A stretch of 64,000 bases of DNA from Neomegalonema perideroedes DSM 15528 (GTDB taxonomy: Bacteria > Pseudomonadota > Alphaproteobacteria > Rhodobacterales > Rhodobacteraceae), in the NCBI RefSeq assembly GCF_000374145.1, contig NZ_KB893653.1, forward strand, positions 1,411,923-1,475,922, read 5' to 3'. A program made the position numbers and the translations under genes. The notes beneath the pieces are model-generated. The model was not told the origin of the DNA. It did no database searches and saw only the letters and a program-made list of their open reading frames with translations. Shown here piece by piece: positions 48,940-57,442 of the stretch; position 1 is the stretch's first letter, and each line of letters opens with the position of its first letter.

Positions 48940-49935
48940 ATGTCGTTCAAGAAGGCTCTGGGCTTGGCCCTTGGCGCGAGCGTGTTGGCGACGAGCGCCG
49001 TTCAGGCGCAGTCCGCGCCGCGCTCCAGCCTCACCGGGCTCAACGCCTACGCCTGCGGCGCGCCCAATACGGGCCTGCGCACTCAGGCGGGTTCGTCGGA
49101 GGTCGGCCAGCGCTATCGCCGCGACCGTCCCGAGCGCATCGGCGAGCAGCGCGATCCGATGTTTCCCTGGATCGCGAAGCTCAACATCATCCATCGCGAG
49201 ACCGCCAGCGCCGGGGGCGTCAGCACCGAGATGGTCAATTGCGGCGGCTCGATCATCGACTCGCGCTGGATCCTGACCGCCGCCCATTGCGTGGCGGAAG
49301 GCGGCTGGTCGCGCATCGAGATCATCTCCGGCTCGCATGACATCGAAAGCGGCGTGGTCATGCGCACCGCCGTGGACGCCGTCTGCCATGCGGGCGCCAA
49401 TACGGGCACCCTCGACCATGACGTGGCGCTGATCCGGCTCAACGAGCCGCTGCCGCAGACTCTGGTGGACACCGCCGCGAAGCTGCCGCCGCAAAGCGCC
49501 GAAGTGGTGCGCGCGGGAGATCTGGCCCACGCCGCGGGCTGGCGCGTTTCGGGTCCGGTCGATCCGGCCCATACGCTCCGCCGCGCCGAGGTCAAGGTCA
49601 CCGAGGTCGAGCCGCGCGGCTTCGTCACGGTCTCTTCGGTCAACGGGGCTTTGCGGGGCATCTGCCGCGGCGAGAGCGGCGGCCCGCTGCTCACGCGCAA
49701 GAACGGCGTCGCGCTGACCATCGGCGTCTTCTCGGGCGTGGATCCGGGCGGCCGCGACGCGCGCAGCGGCGCTGCGCTCGGCCCCTGCTCCGCGCCGGGC
49801 TACAACATGTATTTCACGCCGGTCTCGCGCTATCGCAACTGGATCGACCAAGTCCGCCTGCATTGCGACGCCGATCCCGACAGCTGCCGCGCCCAAGGCC
49901 GGTATCAGGCCGCCGCCGAGCGCAGCTTCCCGTAA
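48940..49935 (+). CDS. Secreted trypsin-like serine protease (S1)
   Basis: 331 residues with a Sec signal peptide (K-K-A-L-G-L core, cleavage near A-V-Q-A-Q at about 23). Chymotrypsin fold with catalytic triad H116 (T-A-A-H-C), D161 (D-H-D-V-A-L-I) and S246 (G-E-S-G-G-P-L). A disulfide C101-C117 next to the histidine is likely, and further cysteines lie in the C-terminal part. The usual Asp before the catalytic Ser is Glu (G-E-S-G-G-P). Excellent ribosome site AAGGAGG. Exported protease of unknown substrate. Its stop codon abuts the stop of the convergent phosphatase gene. Confidence 0.9.
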   Translation: MSFKKALGLALGASVLATSAVQAQSAPRSSLTGLNAYACGAPNTGLRTQAGSSEVGQRYRRDRPERIGEQRDPMFPWIAKLNIIHRETASAGGVSTEMVNCGGSIIDSRWILTAAHCVAEGGWSRIEIISGSHDIESGVVMRTAVDAVCHAGANTGTLDHDVALIRLNEPLPQTLVDTAAKLPPQSAEVVRAGDLAHAAGWRVSGPVDPAHTLRRAEVKVTEVEPRGFVTVSSVNGALRGICRGESGGPLLTRKNGVALTIGVFSGVDPGGRDARSGAALGPCSAPGYNMYFTPVSRYRNWIDQVRLHCDADPDSCRAQGRYQAAAERSFP

Positions 49936-50460
49936 TCATTCAGAGGTCTTGGGGGAGGAGGAGGCGCGGCCCGGACCGATTCTGCGGCGCGCCTCCTCCA
50001 GAAGACCGTCGGCCGCCGAAGCGCAGAGGTCGAAGACCTCGGCGAAGCCTTCGGGGCCGCCGTAATAAGGATCCGGGACTTCGCGCGCGACAGAGGAAGC
50101 GCCCGGGAGGAAATCCAGAAATAACTTCAGCTCCGCCATCGCGCTCGGCGGAGCCTTTTCTTTGAGGTCGCGCAGATTGGCTGCGTCCATGGCGAGGATC
50201 AGGTCGAAATCCTGAAAATCCGCCGCCCGGACCTGACGCGCCCGCAATCCCGAGACGTCCACGCCGCGCCGCAAGGCTTCGGCCTGGCTCCGCCGATCCG
50301 GCGGATGGCCGACATGATAGCCCGCCGTCCCCGCCGAATCCGTCTCGACGCGGCCCAGAAGCCCCGCCTCCCGAAGCTTATGGCGAAAGACGCCCTCCGC
50401 CGTGGGCGAGCGGCAGATGTTGCCGAGGCAGACGAACAACACCCGAAAAGCCGGAGCCAT
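49936..50460 (-). CDS. Low-molecular-weight protein-tyrosine phosphatase
   Basis: 174 residues. P-loop C-L-G-N-I-C-R-S-P (C(X)5R-S) near the N-terminus and the acid loop D-P-Y-Y-G-G near residue 130. Cytoplasmic, dephosphorylates tyrosine or possibly arginine phosphate. I choose ATG 50460 (GGAG 8 bases upstream) over a GTG at 50469. The C-terminus has a polar Ser/Arg tail. Next to pepN, 5 bases after its stop, so probably co-transcribed. Confidence 0.92.
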   Translation of the reverse strand: MAPAFRVLFVCLGNICRSPTAEGVFRHKLREAGLLGRVETDSAGTAGYHVGHPPDRRSQAEALRRGVDVSGLRARQVRAADFQDFDLILAMDAANLRDLKEKAPPSAMAELKLFLDFLPGASSVAREVPDPYYGGPEGFAEVFDLCASAADGLLEEARRRIGPGRASSSPKTSE

Positions 50461-50465
50461 GGCGC

Positions 50466-53126
50466 TCACTCCAGAATCTTGCTGAGAATCTCATAGAGAT
50501 TCTTCGAAGGCTTGCGCTCGGCGCGCAGCATGTCGTTCATGGCGGCGCGGGCTTGAGCCTGACGCGTCTCGTCATAGCGCTGCCAGGTCTCGAAGCCCTT
50601 GGCGATGCGGGCGGAGATCTGCGGATTGAGCAGATCCATCCGTCCGATCCAATGGGCCGCGAAGCGATAGCCCGAGCCGTCGGCGGCGTGGAAGCGCCAG
50701 TGATTCGCCATGAAGCCGCCGATCAGCGCCCGGAAGCGGTTGGGCGTGCGCCATTCGAAATCCGGATGGCGCGTCAGAGCCTCCATGCGCTCGACGAGAT
50801 CGGCGCGCGGCGCCAGAGCCTGACGCAGAAACCAATCGTCGAGCAATTGCGGATCCTTGCGCCAGCGCTCATGGAAGCGGGCGAGGGCGGCCTCCGCCTG
50901 AGGCGCTCCGGCGGCGACGAGGGCGCTCAGGGCGGCGGCTTCGTCGGTCATATTGGCGGCGGAGTCGAATTGACGGGCGGCGAAATCGCCGTCGAGCGCG
51001 GCGAGATAGCCGAGCGCCGCGTTCTTCAGCGCCCGACGTCCCGCGCTGGCGGCGTCGGGGGAATAGGGCTCGGGCGCGCCGAATTCGGCGTAGGCCGCGC
51101 GCAGCTCCGGCTCCAAGCGCCGCGCCAGAAGCCGCGCGAGGCGGGTCTTGGCGGCGTGGATGGCCTCGGGATCGGCGGTTTCGCCGCGCTGGGCGGCCTC
51201 GGAGGCCATTTCTTCGGCGGGGGGCGTGGCGAGGAGCAGAGCCTTATAAGCGGGCTCCAGCCGCGAATCGGCCAGAGTCGCGCCGAGCGCCCGCGCGTAA
51301 TCCTCTCCGCCGGTCGGGTCTCCGCCCGCCTGAATCTCGCGAATCAGGCCGCGCAGGGTGGAGCGGGCGAAATCGCGCCCCGCCTCCCAGCGGTTGAAGG
51401 GATCGGGATCATGAGTCAGCAGAAAGGCGCGCTCGGAATCCTCGACCTCGCGCTCGACGATGACCGGCGCCGAGAAATCCCGCAGGAAGGAGAGGGTGGG
51501 CTTTTCGGCGATCTCCTCAAAGACGAAGACCTGCTCCGGCGCCGTGAGTTCGAGGATCTTCGTCTGAGCCTCGCCCTCGCCGCCGATCTCCAGAGGCGCG
51601 CCGTTCGCGCCGAGCAGCCCCACCGCAAGCGGGACATGCAGCGGCTCTTTCTTCGGCTCGCCGGGGGTGGGCGGAACCTGCTGCGCCACGGTCAGCGCAT
51701 AGCGCCGGGCCTCGGGATCATAGGCTTCGGAGAGCTTCAGGCGCGGCGTTCCGGCCTGAGTCCACCAGCGGAAGAATTGCTGGAGGTCGCGGCCGGACAC
51801 CTCCTCGAAACAGGCGAGGAACTGCTCCAGCGTGGCGGCCTCGCCGTCATGGCGGCTGAGGTAAAGATCAGTGGCCTTGCGGTAAAGCTCCGGCCCGAGC
51901 AGCCGATGGAGCATGCCCACGATCTCGGCGCCTTTCTCATAGACGGTCGCCGTATAGAAGTTGTTGATCTCCAGATAGCTGCGGGGGCGCGGCGGATGGG
52001 CCAGAGGTCCGGCGTCTTCGGCGAATTGCCGCCCGCGCAGCGCGATGACGTCGGCGATGCGATGGGCCGCCCGCGAGCGCTGATCCTGCGTGAAGCATTG
52101 ATCCCGAAAGACGGTCAGGCCCTCTTTCAGCGTGAGCTGGAACCAGTCGCGGCAGGTCACGCGGTCGCCGGTCCAATTGTGGAAATATTCATGCGCCACG
52201 ATGGATTCGATATTGACGTAAGTCGCGTCCGTGGCGGTCTCGGGGCTGGCGAGGACATATTTCGAATTGAAGATGTTGAGGCCCTTATTCTCCATGGCGC
52301 CCATGTTGAAGTCGTCCACGGCGACGATCATGAAGAGCCCGAGATCATATTCGCAGCCATAGGCCTCTTCATCCCATCTCATCGCGCGTTTCAGCGAATC
52401 CATGGCGTAGGCGCATCGGTTCTCGTCGCCGGGGCGGACGTAGATCCTGAGGTCCACCGGCTTGCCGGAGGCGGTCGTGAACCGATCCTCATGCGCGATG
52501 AGATTCCCCGCCACCAGAGCGAAGAGATAGCTCGGCTTGCGATGGGGATCGCGCCATTCGGCGAAATGGCGGCCTTCCGGCAGATCGCCCCGCGCGAGGG
52601 GATCGCCGTTGGAGAGCAGCGCCGGACAAGAGGATTTATCCGCCTCGATCCGCACCTCATAGGCGGCCATGACGTCGGGGCGATCGAGGAAATAAGTGAT
52701 CTTGCGAAAGCCCTGCGCCTCGCATTGCGTGCAATACATGCCCTTGGACATATAGAGCCCTTCAAGGGCGAGGTTGTCCACAGGCGCGATCTCGGTGACG
52801 CATTCCCAGAGGAAGGGCGCATCTTGAGGGACCAGCGCCGCCGGGACGCTCAGGCTCTCCTCGTCGATCCGCAGATTGGCGGCGGGCAGAGGCCGCCCGT
52901 CGAGCGAGGCGGCGATCAGCTTGAGGCTTCTTCCGTCGAAGCGCAGATCCTGCGGCGCCTCGACCAAGGCCGCCGGATTGCGCCGCATGGCCAGAGCCGC
53001 CGTCACGCGGGTCGCCTGAGGCTCCAGCTCGAAGGTCAGGCGGACCGTGTCGATGAGATAGGGCGGGGGCGCGTAATCGGCGAGCAGGACCGGAGCGGGC
53101 GTCGGGGCGGAGTCGTCGGGGCGCAT
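50466..53126 (-). CDS. pepN: Aminopeptidase N
   Basis: 886 residues, M1 family, full length. Substrate motif G-A-M-E-N at about 276-280, zinc site H312-E-Y-F-H316 with third ligand E335, and the T-V-Y-E-K-G-A-E catalytic tyrosine segment. It removes N-terminal residues from cytosolic peptides. ATG at 53126 follows GAGGAAG by 6 bases. It fits the peptide importer and M3 oligopeptidase in this window functionally. Confidence 0.96.
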   Translation of the reverse strand: MRPDDSAPTPAPVLLADYAPPPYLIDTVRLTFELEPQATRVTAALAMRRNPAALVEAPQDLRFDGRSLKLIAASLDGRPLPAANLRIDEESLSVPAALVPQDAPFLWECVTEIAPVDNLALEGLYMSKGMYCTQCEAQGFRKITYFLDRPDVMAAYEVRIEADKSSCPALLSNGDPLARGDLPEGRHFAEWRDPHRKPSYLFALVAGNLIAHEDRFTTASGKPVDLRIYVRPGDENRCAYAMDSLKRAMRWDEEAYGCEYDLGLFMIVAVDDFNMGAMENKGLNIFNSKYVLASPETATDATYVNIESIVAHEYFHNWTGDRVTCRDWFQLTLKEGLTVFRDQCFTQDQRSRAAHRIADVIALRGRQFAEDAGPLAHPPRPRSYLEINNFYTATVYEKGAEIVGMLHRLLGPELYRKATDLYLSRHDGEAATLEQFLACFEEVSGRDLQQFFRWWTQAGTPRLKLSEAYDPEARRYALTVAQQVPPTPGEPKKEPLHVPLAVGLLGANGAPLEIGGEGEAQTKILELTAPEQVFVFEEIAEKPTLSFLRDFSAPVIVEREVEDSERAFLLTHDPDPFNRWEAGRDFARSTLRGLIREIQAGGDPTGGEDYARALGATLADSRLEPAYKALLLATPPAEEMASEAAQRGETADPEAIHAAKTRLARLLARRLEPELRAAYAEFGAPEPYSPDAASAGRRALKNAALGYLAALDGDFAARQFDSAANMTDEAAALSALVAAGAPQAEAALARFHERWRKDPQLLDDWFLRQALAPRADLVERMEALTRHPDFEWRTPNRFRALIGGFMANHWRFHAADGSGYRFAAHWIGRMDLLNPQISARIAKGFETWQRYDETRQAQARAAMNDMLRAERKPSKNLYEILSKILE

Positions 53127-53297
53127 GGCGGCTTCCTCAGCTGGGGGCCTTCGAGCCATAGCGCCCGCCGTCCGGAAAGAAAAGCGCGGGGGCTCCTCCC
53201 GGCGCGATCACGAAGCGCGGAGGCGGGATGTTCGGCGGCCGGAGAATCCGATAAGGAGACTCGGATTTCTTGTCCTTGGAAAAACTAAGGTGGCCCT

Positions 53298-53699
53298 ATG
53301 AACGATCTCGCCCTGAAGCTCAACGGATTCCGCCCGCAGGTCTTGAGCCTGCTGCGCATCATGGCGGGGCTGCTGTTCCTCGCCCATGGCACGGCCAAGC
53401 TGCTCGGCTTTCCCGCGACCGGGATGAGCCCTTCGATCACGTCGATCTATGGGATCGCGGGCGTGATCGAGCTGATCACCGGCGTCTTGCTGACTCTCGG
53501 CCTGTTCACGCGCCCGGCGGCCTTCCTCGCTTCGGGCCTCGGCGCGGCCGCCTATTTCATCGGGCATCAGACCCCGGAGAAATTCTTTCCGATTCAGAAC
53601 GGCGGCGACGCGGCGGTTCTTTATTGCTTCGTCTTTCTCTATTTCGTCTTCGCCGGCCCCGGCCCCTGGAGCGTCGATGCGGCGCGCGGGCGGGAATAA
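53298..53699 (+). CDS. DoxX family membrane protein
   Basis: 133 residues, four predicted helices. DoxX pattern: L-L-R-I-M-A-G-L-L-F-L-A-H-G-T-A-K-L-L-G-F-P and G-L-F-T-R-P-A-A-F. Family members are small membrane proteins linked to redox or quinone function, but role is not certain. Ribosome site AAGGTGG. It is divergent from pepN and followed by a terminator. Confidence 0.9.
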   Translation: MNDLALKLNGFRPQVLSLLRIMAGLLFLAHGTAKLLGFPATGMSPSITSIYGIAGVIELITGVLLTLGLFTRPAAFLASGLGAAAYFIGHQTPEKFFPIQNGGDAAVLYCFVFLYFVFAGPGPWSVDAARGRE

Positions 53700-53763
53700 G
53701 CCTCGCCCCCTCTGCGGCGAAGCCTGATCTTTCCTTCGCCAAAGCCTTGAATTTTCAGAGCCT

Positions 53764-53797
53764 CCGCCGCAGAGCCCTTGCGGCGGGGGCGTTTTTT
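53764..53797 (+). terminator. Rho-independent terminator after doxX
   Basis: Perfect 8-bp stem CCGCCGCA (53764-53771) and TGCGGCGG (53779-53786), 7-base loop, then GGGCG and a TTTTTT run (53792-53797). Confidence 0.8.
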
Positions 53798-54066
53798 CGA
53801 CCTCAAGGTTTGACGCGGGCCTCTTGAGAGGTTACATCTCCGTCATCTTTCAGCGCGCCCTACGCCGGGCGTCGCTCTGGAGCCGCCTGCGCCGACGCGC
53901 GCAAAGGCGGCTTTGGTTCTCGCCTTCCTTCGTCTTTTCGGAACGGGCGAGGCCGCTTCGCTCGGGCGTCGGCGATTCCGTCTTGCGTCCAGACCCTCAA
54001 CGAGCGTCGGTGTTGTCGTCAGCGCCGGCTCTTGAGCTTCGCTTAGGCGGGGCGACGGAGTTCACA
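53798..54066 (+). promoter_or_regulatory. Leader/control region of the betaine-type ABC operon
   Basis: About 270 bases from the doxX terminator to the binding-protein start. It should hold the operon promoter. An in-frame coding extension to 53824 exists but is Arg/Ser-rich and lies before the signal peptide, so it is not counted. A GAGAGG/TCTCC imperfect inverted repeat sits at about 53825-53840; no riboswitch is recognised. Confidence 0.4.
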
Positions 54067-55092
54067 ATGCGATTTTCTCACAAGGCCGGCGCGCGCGTCG
54101 CGCTGGGCTTCTTCTCTATTCTGGGCGTCTCCGCGGCTTCTCAGGCCGAGGCCTGCGAATTGAACCGCCCCATCGTCTTCGCGGGGCTGGACTGGGATTC
54201 CAACGCCGTCCACACCGAGATCGCCCGGTTCATCTTTGAAAAGGGCTATGGCTGCCGCACCGACGTTCTGCCGGGCACCACCGTGCCTTTGCTCAACGGG
54301 CAGATCCGCGGCGACGTCGACGTGACCATGGAGATGTGGCGCGACAACGTGCGCGACATCTACGACCCCGCCATCGAAAAGGGCGAAGCCGTGGATCTCG
54401 GGGTGAATTTCCCCGATGCGATTCAGGGCTGGTTCGTGCCGAATTACCTCACCGCCGAGGGCGCGCCCGCCGAGGGCCTGAAGTCGGTGGAGGATCTGCC
54501 GCGCTTCAAGGAGGTCTTCCGCGATCCCGAAGAGCCCGGAAAAGGCCGCTTCTACAACGGCGTGCCCGGCTGGGGCGCCGAAGGCGTCTCGACCAAGAAG
54601 CTCCACGCCTATGGCCTGACCGAGGATTATGTGAATTTCCGTCCCGGCTCGGGCGCGGCGCTCTCGGGGGCCATCGAGGCGGCGGTCCTGCGCAAGCGGC
54701 CCATCGTCTTCTATTACTGGGGCCCGACTTGGCTGCTCGGCAAGCTGGGCGATCAGGTGACCATGCTGGAGGAGCCGCCCTTCGATCAGGCGATCTGGGA
54801 CGCCATGCAGGCCGAAGAGGATCCGGAGAAAGTGACCGCCGCCACGGCCTTTCCCGTGATCGAGGTGACGATCAGCGCCAATCCGAAATTCGTGGAGGCC
54901 GCGCCGCAATTGGTCGAATTCCTCCGCGCTTATGAGACGACCGGACAGCAGGTCTCGAACCTGCTCGCCTGGATGCAGGAGACCGACGGATCCGCCGAGG
55001 AGGCGGCGCTCCAGTTCCTGCGCGAGAACAAGGACCAATGGCGCGCCTGGACGCCTGAGGAGGTCGCGGCGCGGGTCGAGGCGGCGCTCTAA
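54067..55092 (+). CDS. Glycine betaine/proline-type ABC substrate-binding protein
   Basis: 341 residues with a signal peptide (R-F-S-H-K-A start, hydrophobic core, cleavage after Q-A-E-A near 26). OpuAC-type fold: D-V-T-M-E-M-W segment, G-W-F-V-P-N-Y, F-Y-Y-W-G-P-T-W and W-D-A-M. Trp and Tyr residues of this kind form the aromatic cage for quaternary ammonium ligands. The ligand (betaine, choline or proline) is unresolved. Operon order is binding protein, permease, ATPase, as in rhizobial ChoXWV-like loci. Confidence 0.88.
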   Translation: MRFSHKAGARVALGFFSILGVSAASQAEACELNRPIVFAGLDWDSNAVHTEIARFIFEKGYGCRTDVLPGTTVPLLNGQIRGDVDVTMEMWRDNVRDIYDPAIEKGEAVDLGVNFPDAIQGWFVPNYLTAEGAPAEGLKSVEDLPRFKEVFRDPEEPGKGRFYNGVPGWGAEGVSTKKLHAYGLTEDYVNFRPGSGAALSGAIEAAVLRKRPIVFYYWGPTWLLGKLGDQVTMLEEPPFDQAIWDAMQAEEDPEKVTAATAFPVIEVTISANPKFVEAAPQLVEFLRAYETTGQQVSNLLAWMQETDGSAEEAALQFLRENKDQWRAWTPEEVAARVEAAL

Positions 55093-55192
55093 AAGCGTCC
55101 TTCTCTCCTCGCCGGGATGCGACGCGGAGCAGGGTCCGGCCTGCTCCGCGCCGTTCCTTTTGCTTCTCCGCAGGCCTCGGAAGGATTCCTCC

Positions 55193-56047
55193 ATGTTCGT
55201 CGATCTGGGCAAACCCATCGCGGATGGCGTCAATCAATTCGTCCGCTATCTGATCGTCAATTACGGGGACGGCTTCGAAGCCGTCTCCAATTTCATTCTC
55301 AAGATCCTGTTGTTCATTGAAACGGGCTTGCGGGATCTGCATCCGGCGATCCTGCTGATCGTGGTCTTCGGGCTCGCTTGGGCGAGCTCGCGCCATTTGC
55401 TCATGGCGGCGGGGCTGACCTTCCTCATGTGGCTGATCGGCTGCTTCGGGCTCTGGGAGCAGGCGATGCAGACCCTCGCCATCGTGCTGGTGGCGGTGTT
55501 GATCTCCGCGCTGATCGGCTTGCCGCTCGGAGTCTTTTCGGCGCGTTCGGCGCGCTTCCGGGCCGTTCTGAGCCCCATCCTCGACCTCATGCAGACCATT
55601 CCGAGCTTCGTCTATCTCATTCCGGCGGCGATGCTTTTTGGTTTGGGCAAGGTGCCCGCCGTGCTGGCCACGGTGATCTACGCCGCGCCGCCGCTGATCC
55701 GTCTGACGGAGTTGGGAATCCGGCAGGTCGACGCCGAGGTGGTCGAGGCCTCGCGGGCCTTCGGCGCGACCCGCTGGCAGATGCTGCGCGGGGTGCAATT
55801 GCCTTTGGCTTTGCCCTCGATCATGGCGGGTCTCAACCAGACCATGATGATGGCTCTGGCCATGGTGGTCATCGCCTCGATGATCGGCGCGCGGGGCGTG
55901 GGCGAGACGGTGCTGCTCGGCTTGCAGCGCAACGACGCCGGACGCGGATTGATCGGCGGCTTGGTCATCGTGATCCTCGCCATCGTGCTGGACCGTATCA
56001 CGCAGAATTTCGGGCGGCGGATGCAGATCCGCAGCGGAGAGGGCTGA
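55193..56047 (+). CDS. Betaine/proline-type ABC permease (ProW-like)
   Basis: 284 residues, about seven helices. It has the ProW EAA loop ([15 protein letters not shown]) and the I-P-S-F-V-Y-L-I-P and G-I-R-Q-V segments. ATG at 55193 has GGAAGGA about 8 bases upstream. It lies 100 bases after the binding protein gene and 4 bases before the ATPase gene. Confidence 0.93.
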   Translation: MFVDLGKPIADGVNQFVRYLIVNYGDGFEAVSNFILKILLFIETGLRDLHPAILLIVVFGLAWASSRHLLMAAGLTFLMWLIGCFGLWEQAMQTLAIVLVAVLISALIGLPLGVFSARSARFRAVLSPILDLMQTIPSFVYLIPAAMLFGLGKVPAVLATVIYAAPPLIRLTELGIRQVDAEVVEASRAFGATRWQMLRGVQLPLALPSIMAGLNQTMMMALAMVVIASMIGARGVGETVLLGLQRNDAGRGLIGGLVIVILAIVLDRITQNFGRRMQIRSGEG

Positions 56048-56051
56048 CGCC

Positions 56052-57302
56052 ATGAGCATGATCGAAGTCAAGAACGTCACCAAGATCTTCGGCGAAAACC
56101 CGCAGGAGGCTCTGCGCCTCCTCCGCGAGGGGGCGGCGAAAGACGAGATCCTCGCCAAGACCGGCTGCACGGTCGGCCTGCGCGACGTCTCGCTGGAGAT
56201 CAAACGCGGCGAGATCTTCGTGATCATGGGCTTGTCCGGCTCGGGCAAATCCACCTTGATCCGCCACTTCAATCGGCTGATCGATCCCACGGACGGACAA
56301 ATCCTTTTCGAAGGCGAGGACATCCTCAAATATGACGCGCGGCGTCTGGAGGCCTTCCGCCGCGAGAAGCTCGGAATGGTGTTCCAGCGCTTCGGGCTCA
56401 TGCCGCACCGGACCGTGCTGGAGAACGCCGCCTATGGGCTTTCGGTGCGGGGCGTCCCCCGCGCCGAACGCGAGGCCAAAGCCATGGAATGGCTGAAGAC
56501 GGTGGGGCTCGAAGGCTTTGAAAAGCAATATCCGGGGCAGCTTTCGGGCGGCATGCAACAGCGCGTCGGGCTGGCGCGGGCTCTGGCCAACGACCCCGAC
56601 GCCCTGCTGATGGACGAAGCCTTCTCGGCGCTGGATCCTCTGATCCGCGGCCAGATGCAGGACCAGCTCGTCGAGCTTCAGGCGCAGCTCAAGAAGACCA
56701 TCGTCTTCATCACCCATGATCTCGACGAGGCTTTGCGCCTCGGCGACCGGATCGCGATCCTCAAGGACGGCGCGCTGGTGCAGGTCGGGACGCCGAATGA
56801 GATTCTGCTTGAGCCCGCCGATGATTACGTGCGGGCCTTCGTGCGGGATGTGAATCGCGCCAAGGTGCTGACCGTCGAGAAGCTGATGAAGCCTCCCGCG
56901 CATCGCATCGCGCATGACGACCTCGACCGCGCTTTGCTCGACATGCGCAAGGCGGGCGAGACTTACGGCTTCGTCTATAAAAGCGGGGCTTTTCAGGGCG
57001 TGCTGACCGAGGCGGCGCTTCAGGTGGCCGTGGCCGAGGGCTCTTCGGCCAGTCCGGCGGATTTGGCTCAGGAGCCGCCGCGCATCGAACAGGGCTCGCC
57101 CCTCGCCGAGGCTCTGCCGATGGCCATGGGCACGGATCTGCCTTTGGCGGTGATGGAGGAGGACGAATTGCGCGGCTTCCTGCATCAGGAGAGGATCGGC
57201 GAGGTTCTGGCCGTGGAGCCCGCGCCGGAGCCCATCCCTGAAGCCGCGCCCCCCGCGCCCCTCGCAGCGAAGGAGACGGAGGCCGCCAAGCCCGCCGCCT
57301 GA
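56052..57302 (+). CDS. Betaine/proline-type ABC ATPase (ProV-like)
   Basis: 416 residues. Walker A G-L-S-G-S-G-K-S at 60-67, signature L-S-G-G-M-Q-Q-R, Walker [12 protein letters not shown]. An N-terminal ProV-specific segment (G-E-N-P-Q-E-A) precedes it. A C-terminal CBS-like regulatory region follows at about 280-380, and the end is a Pro/Ala/Glu-rich tail. CBS domains in this family sense ionic strength. Completes the transporter. Confidence 0.93.
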   Translation: MSMIEVKNVTKIFGENPQEALRLLREGAAKDEILAKTGCTVGLRDVSLEIKRGEIFVIMGLSGSGKSTLIRHFNRLIDPTDGQILFEGEDILKYDARRLEAFRREKLGMVFQRFGLMPHRTVLENAAYGLSVRGVPRAEREAKAMEWLKTVGLEGFEKQYPGQLSGGMQQRVGLARALANDPDALLMDEAFSALDPLIRGQMQDQLVELQAQLKKTIVFITHDLDEALRLGDRIAILKDGALVQVGTPNEILLEPADDYVRAFVRDVNRAKVLTVEKLMKPPAHRIAHDDLDRALLDMRKAGETYGFVYKSGAFQGVLTEAALQVAVAEGSSASPADLAQEPPRIEQGSPLAEALPMAMGTDLPLAVMEEDELRGFLHQERIGEVLAVEPAPEPIPEAAPPAPLAAKETEAAKPAA

Positions 57303-57337
57303 TCGGGAAGGGGGCCTTGCGCGGCCCCCTCGCCCTT

Positions 57338-57442
57338 TAGAGCGCTTTCCGATCATATCTGATCGTTCAAACGCTCTAAGCTTTGACGTGGCCGCATTTT
57401 CGCGACGCGAAGCCAGAAAGGCTTCGCTGGAAAATGCTCTAG
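57338..57442. repeat. Intergenic palindromic repeat, copy 2 (inverted)
   Basis: Reverse complement aligns with copy 1: it begins CTAGAGCATTTTCC and ends with TAGAGCGCTTTCC on the other strand, with the TTTCGCGTCGCGAAAA-like core kept. It sits between proV and amaB; the amaB stop TAG is its terminal triplet. Confidence 0.85.

Noticed and set aside
48822-49340. 172-residue plus-strand frame in the A/T-rich region
   Set aside because: It runs out of frame into the protease gene and has no ribosome site or family pattern.
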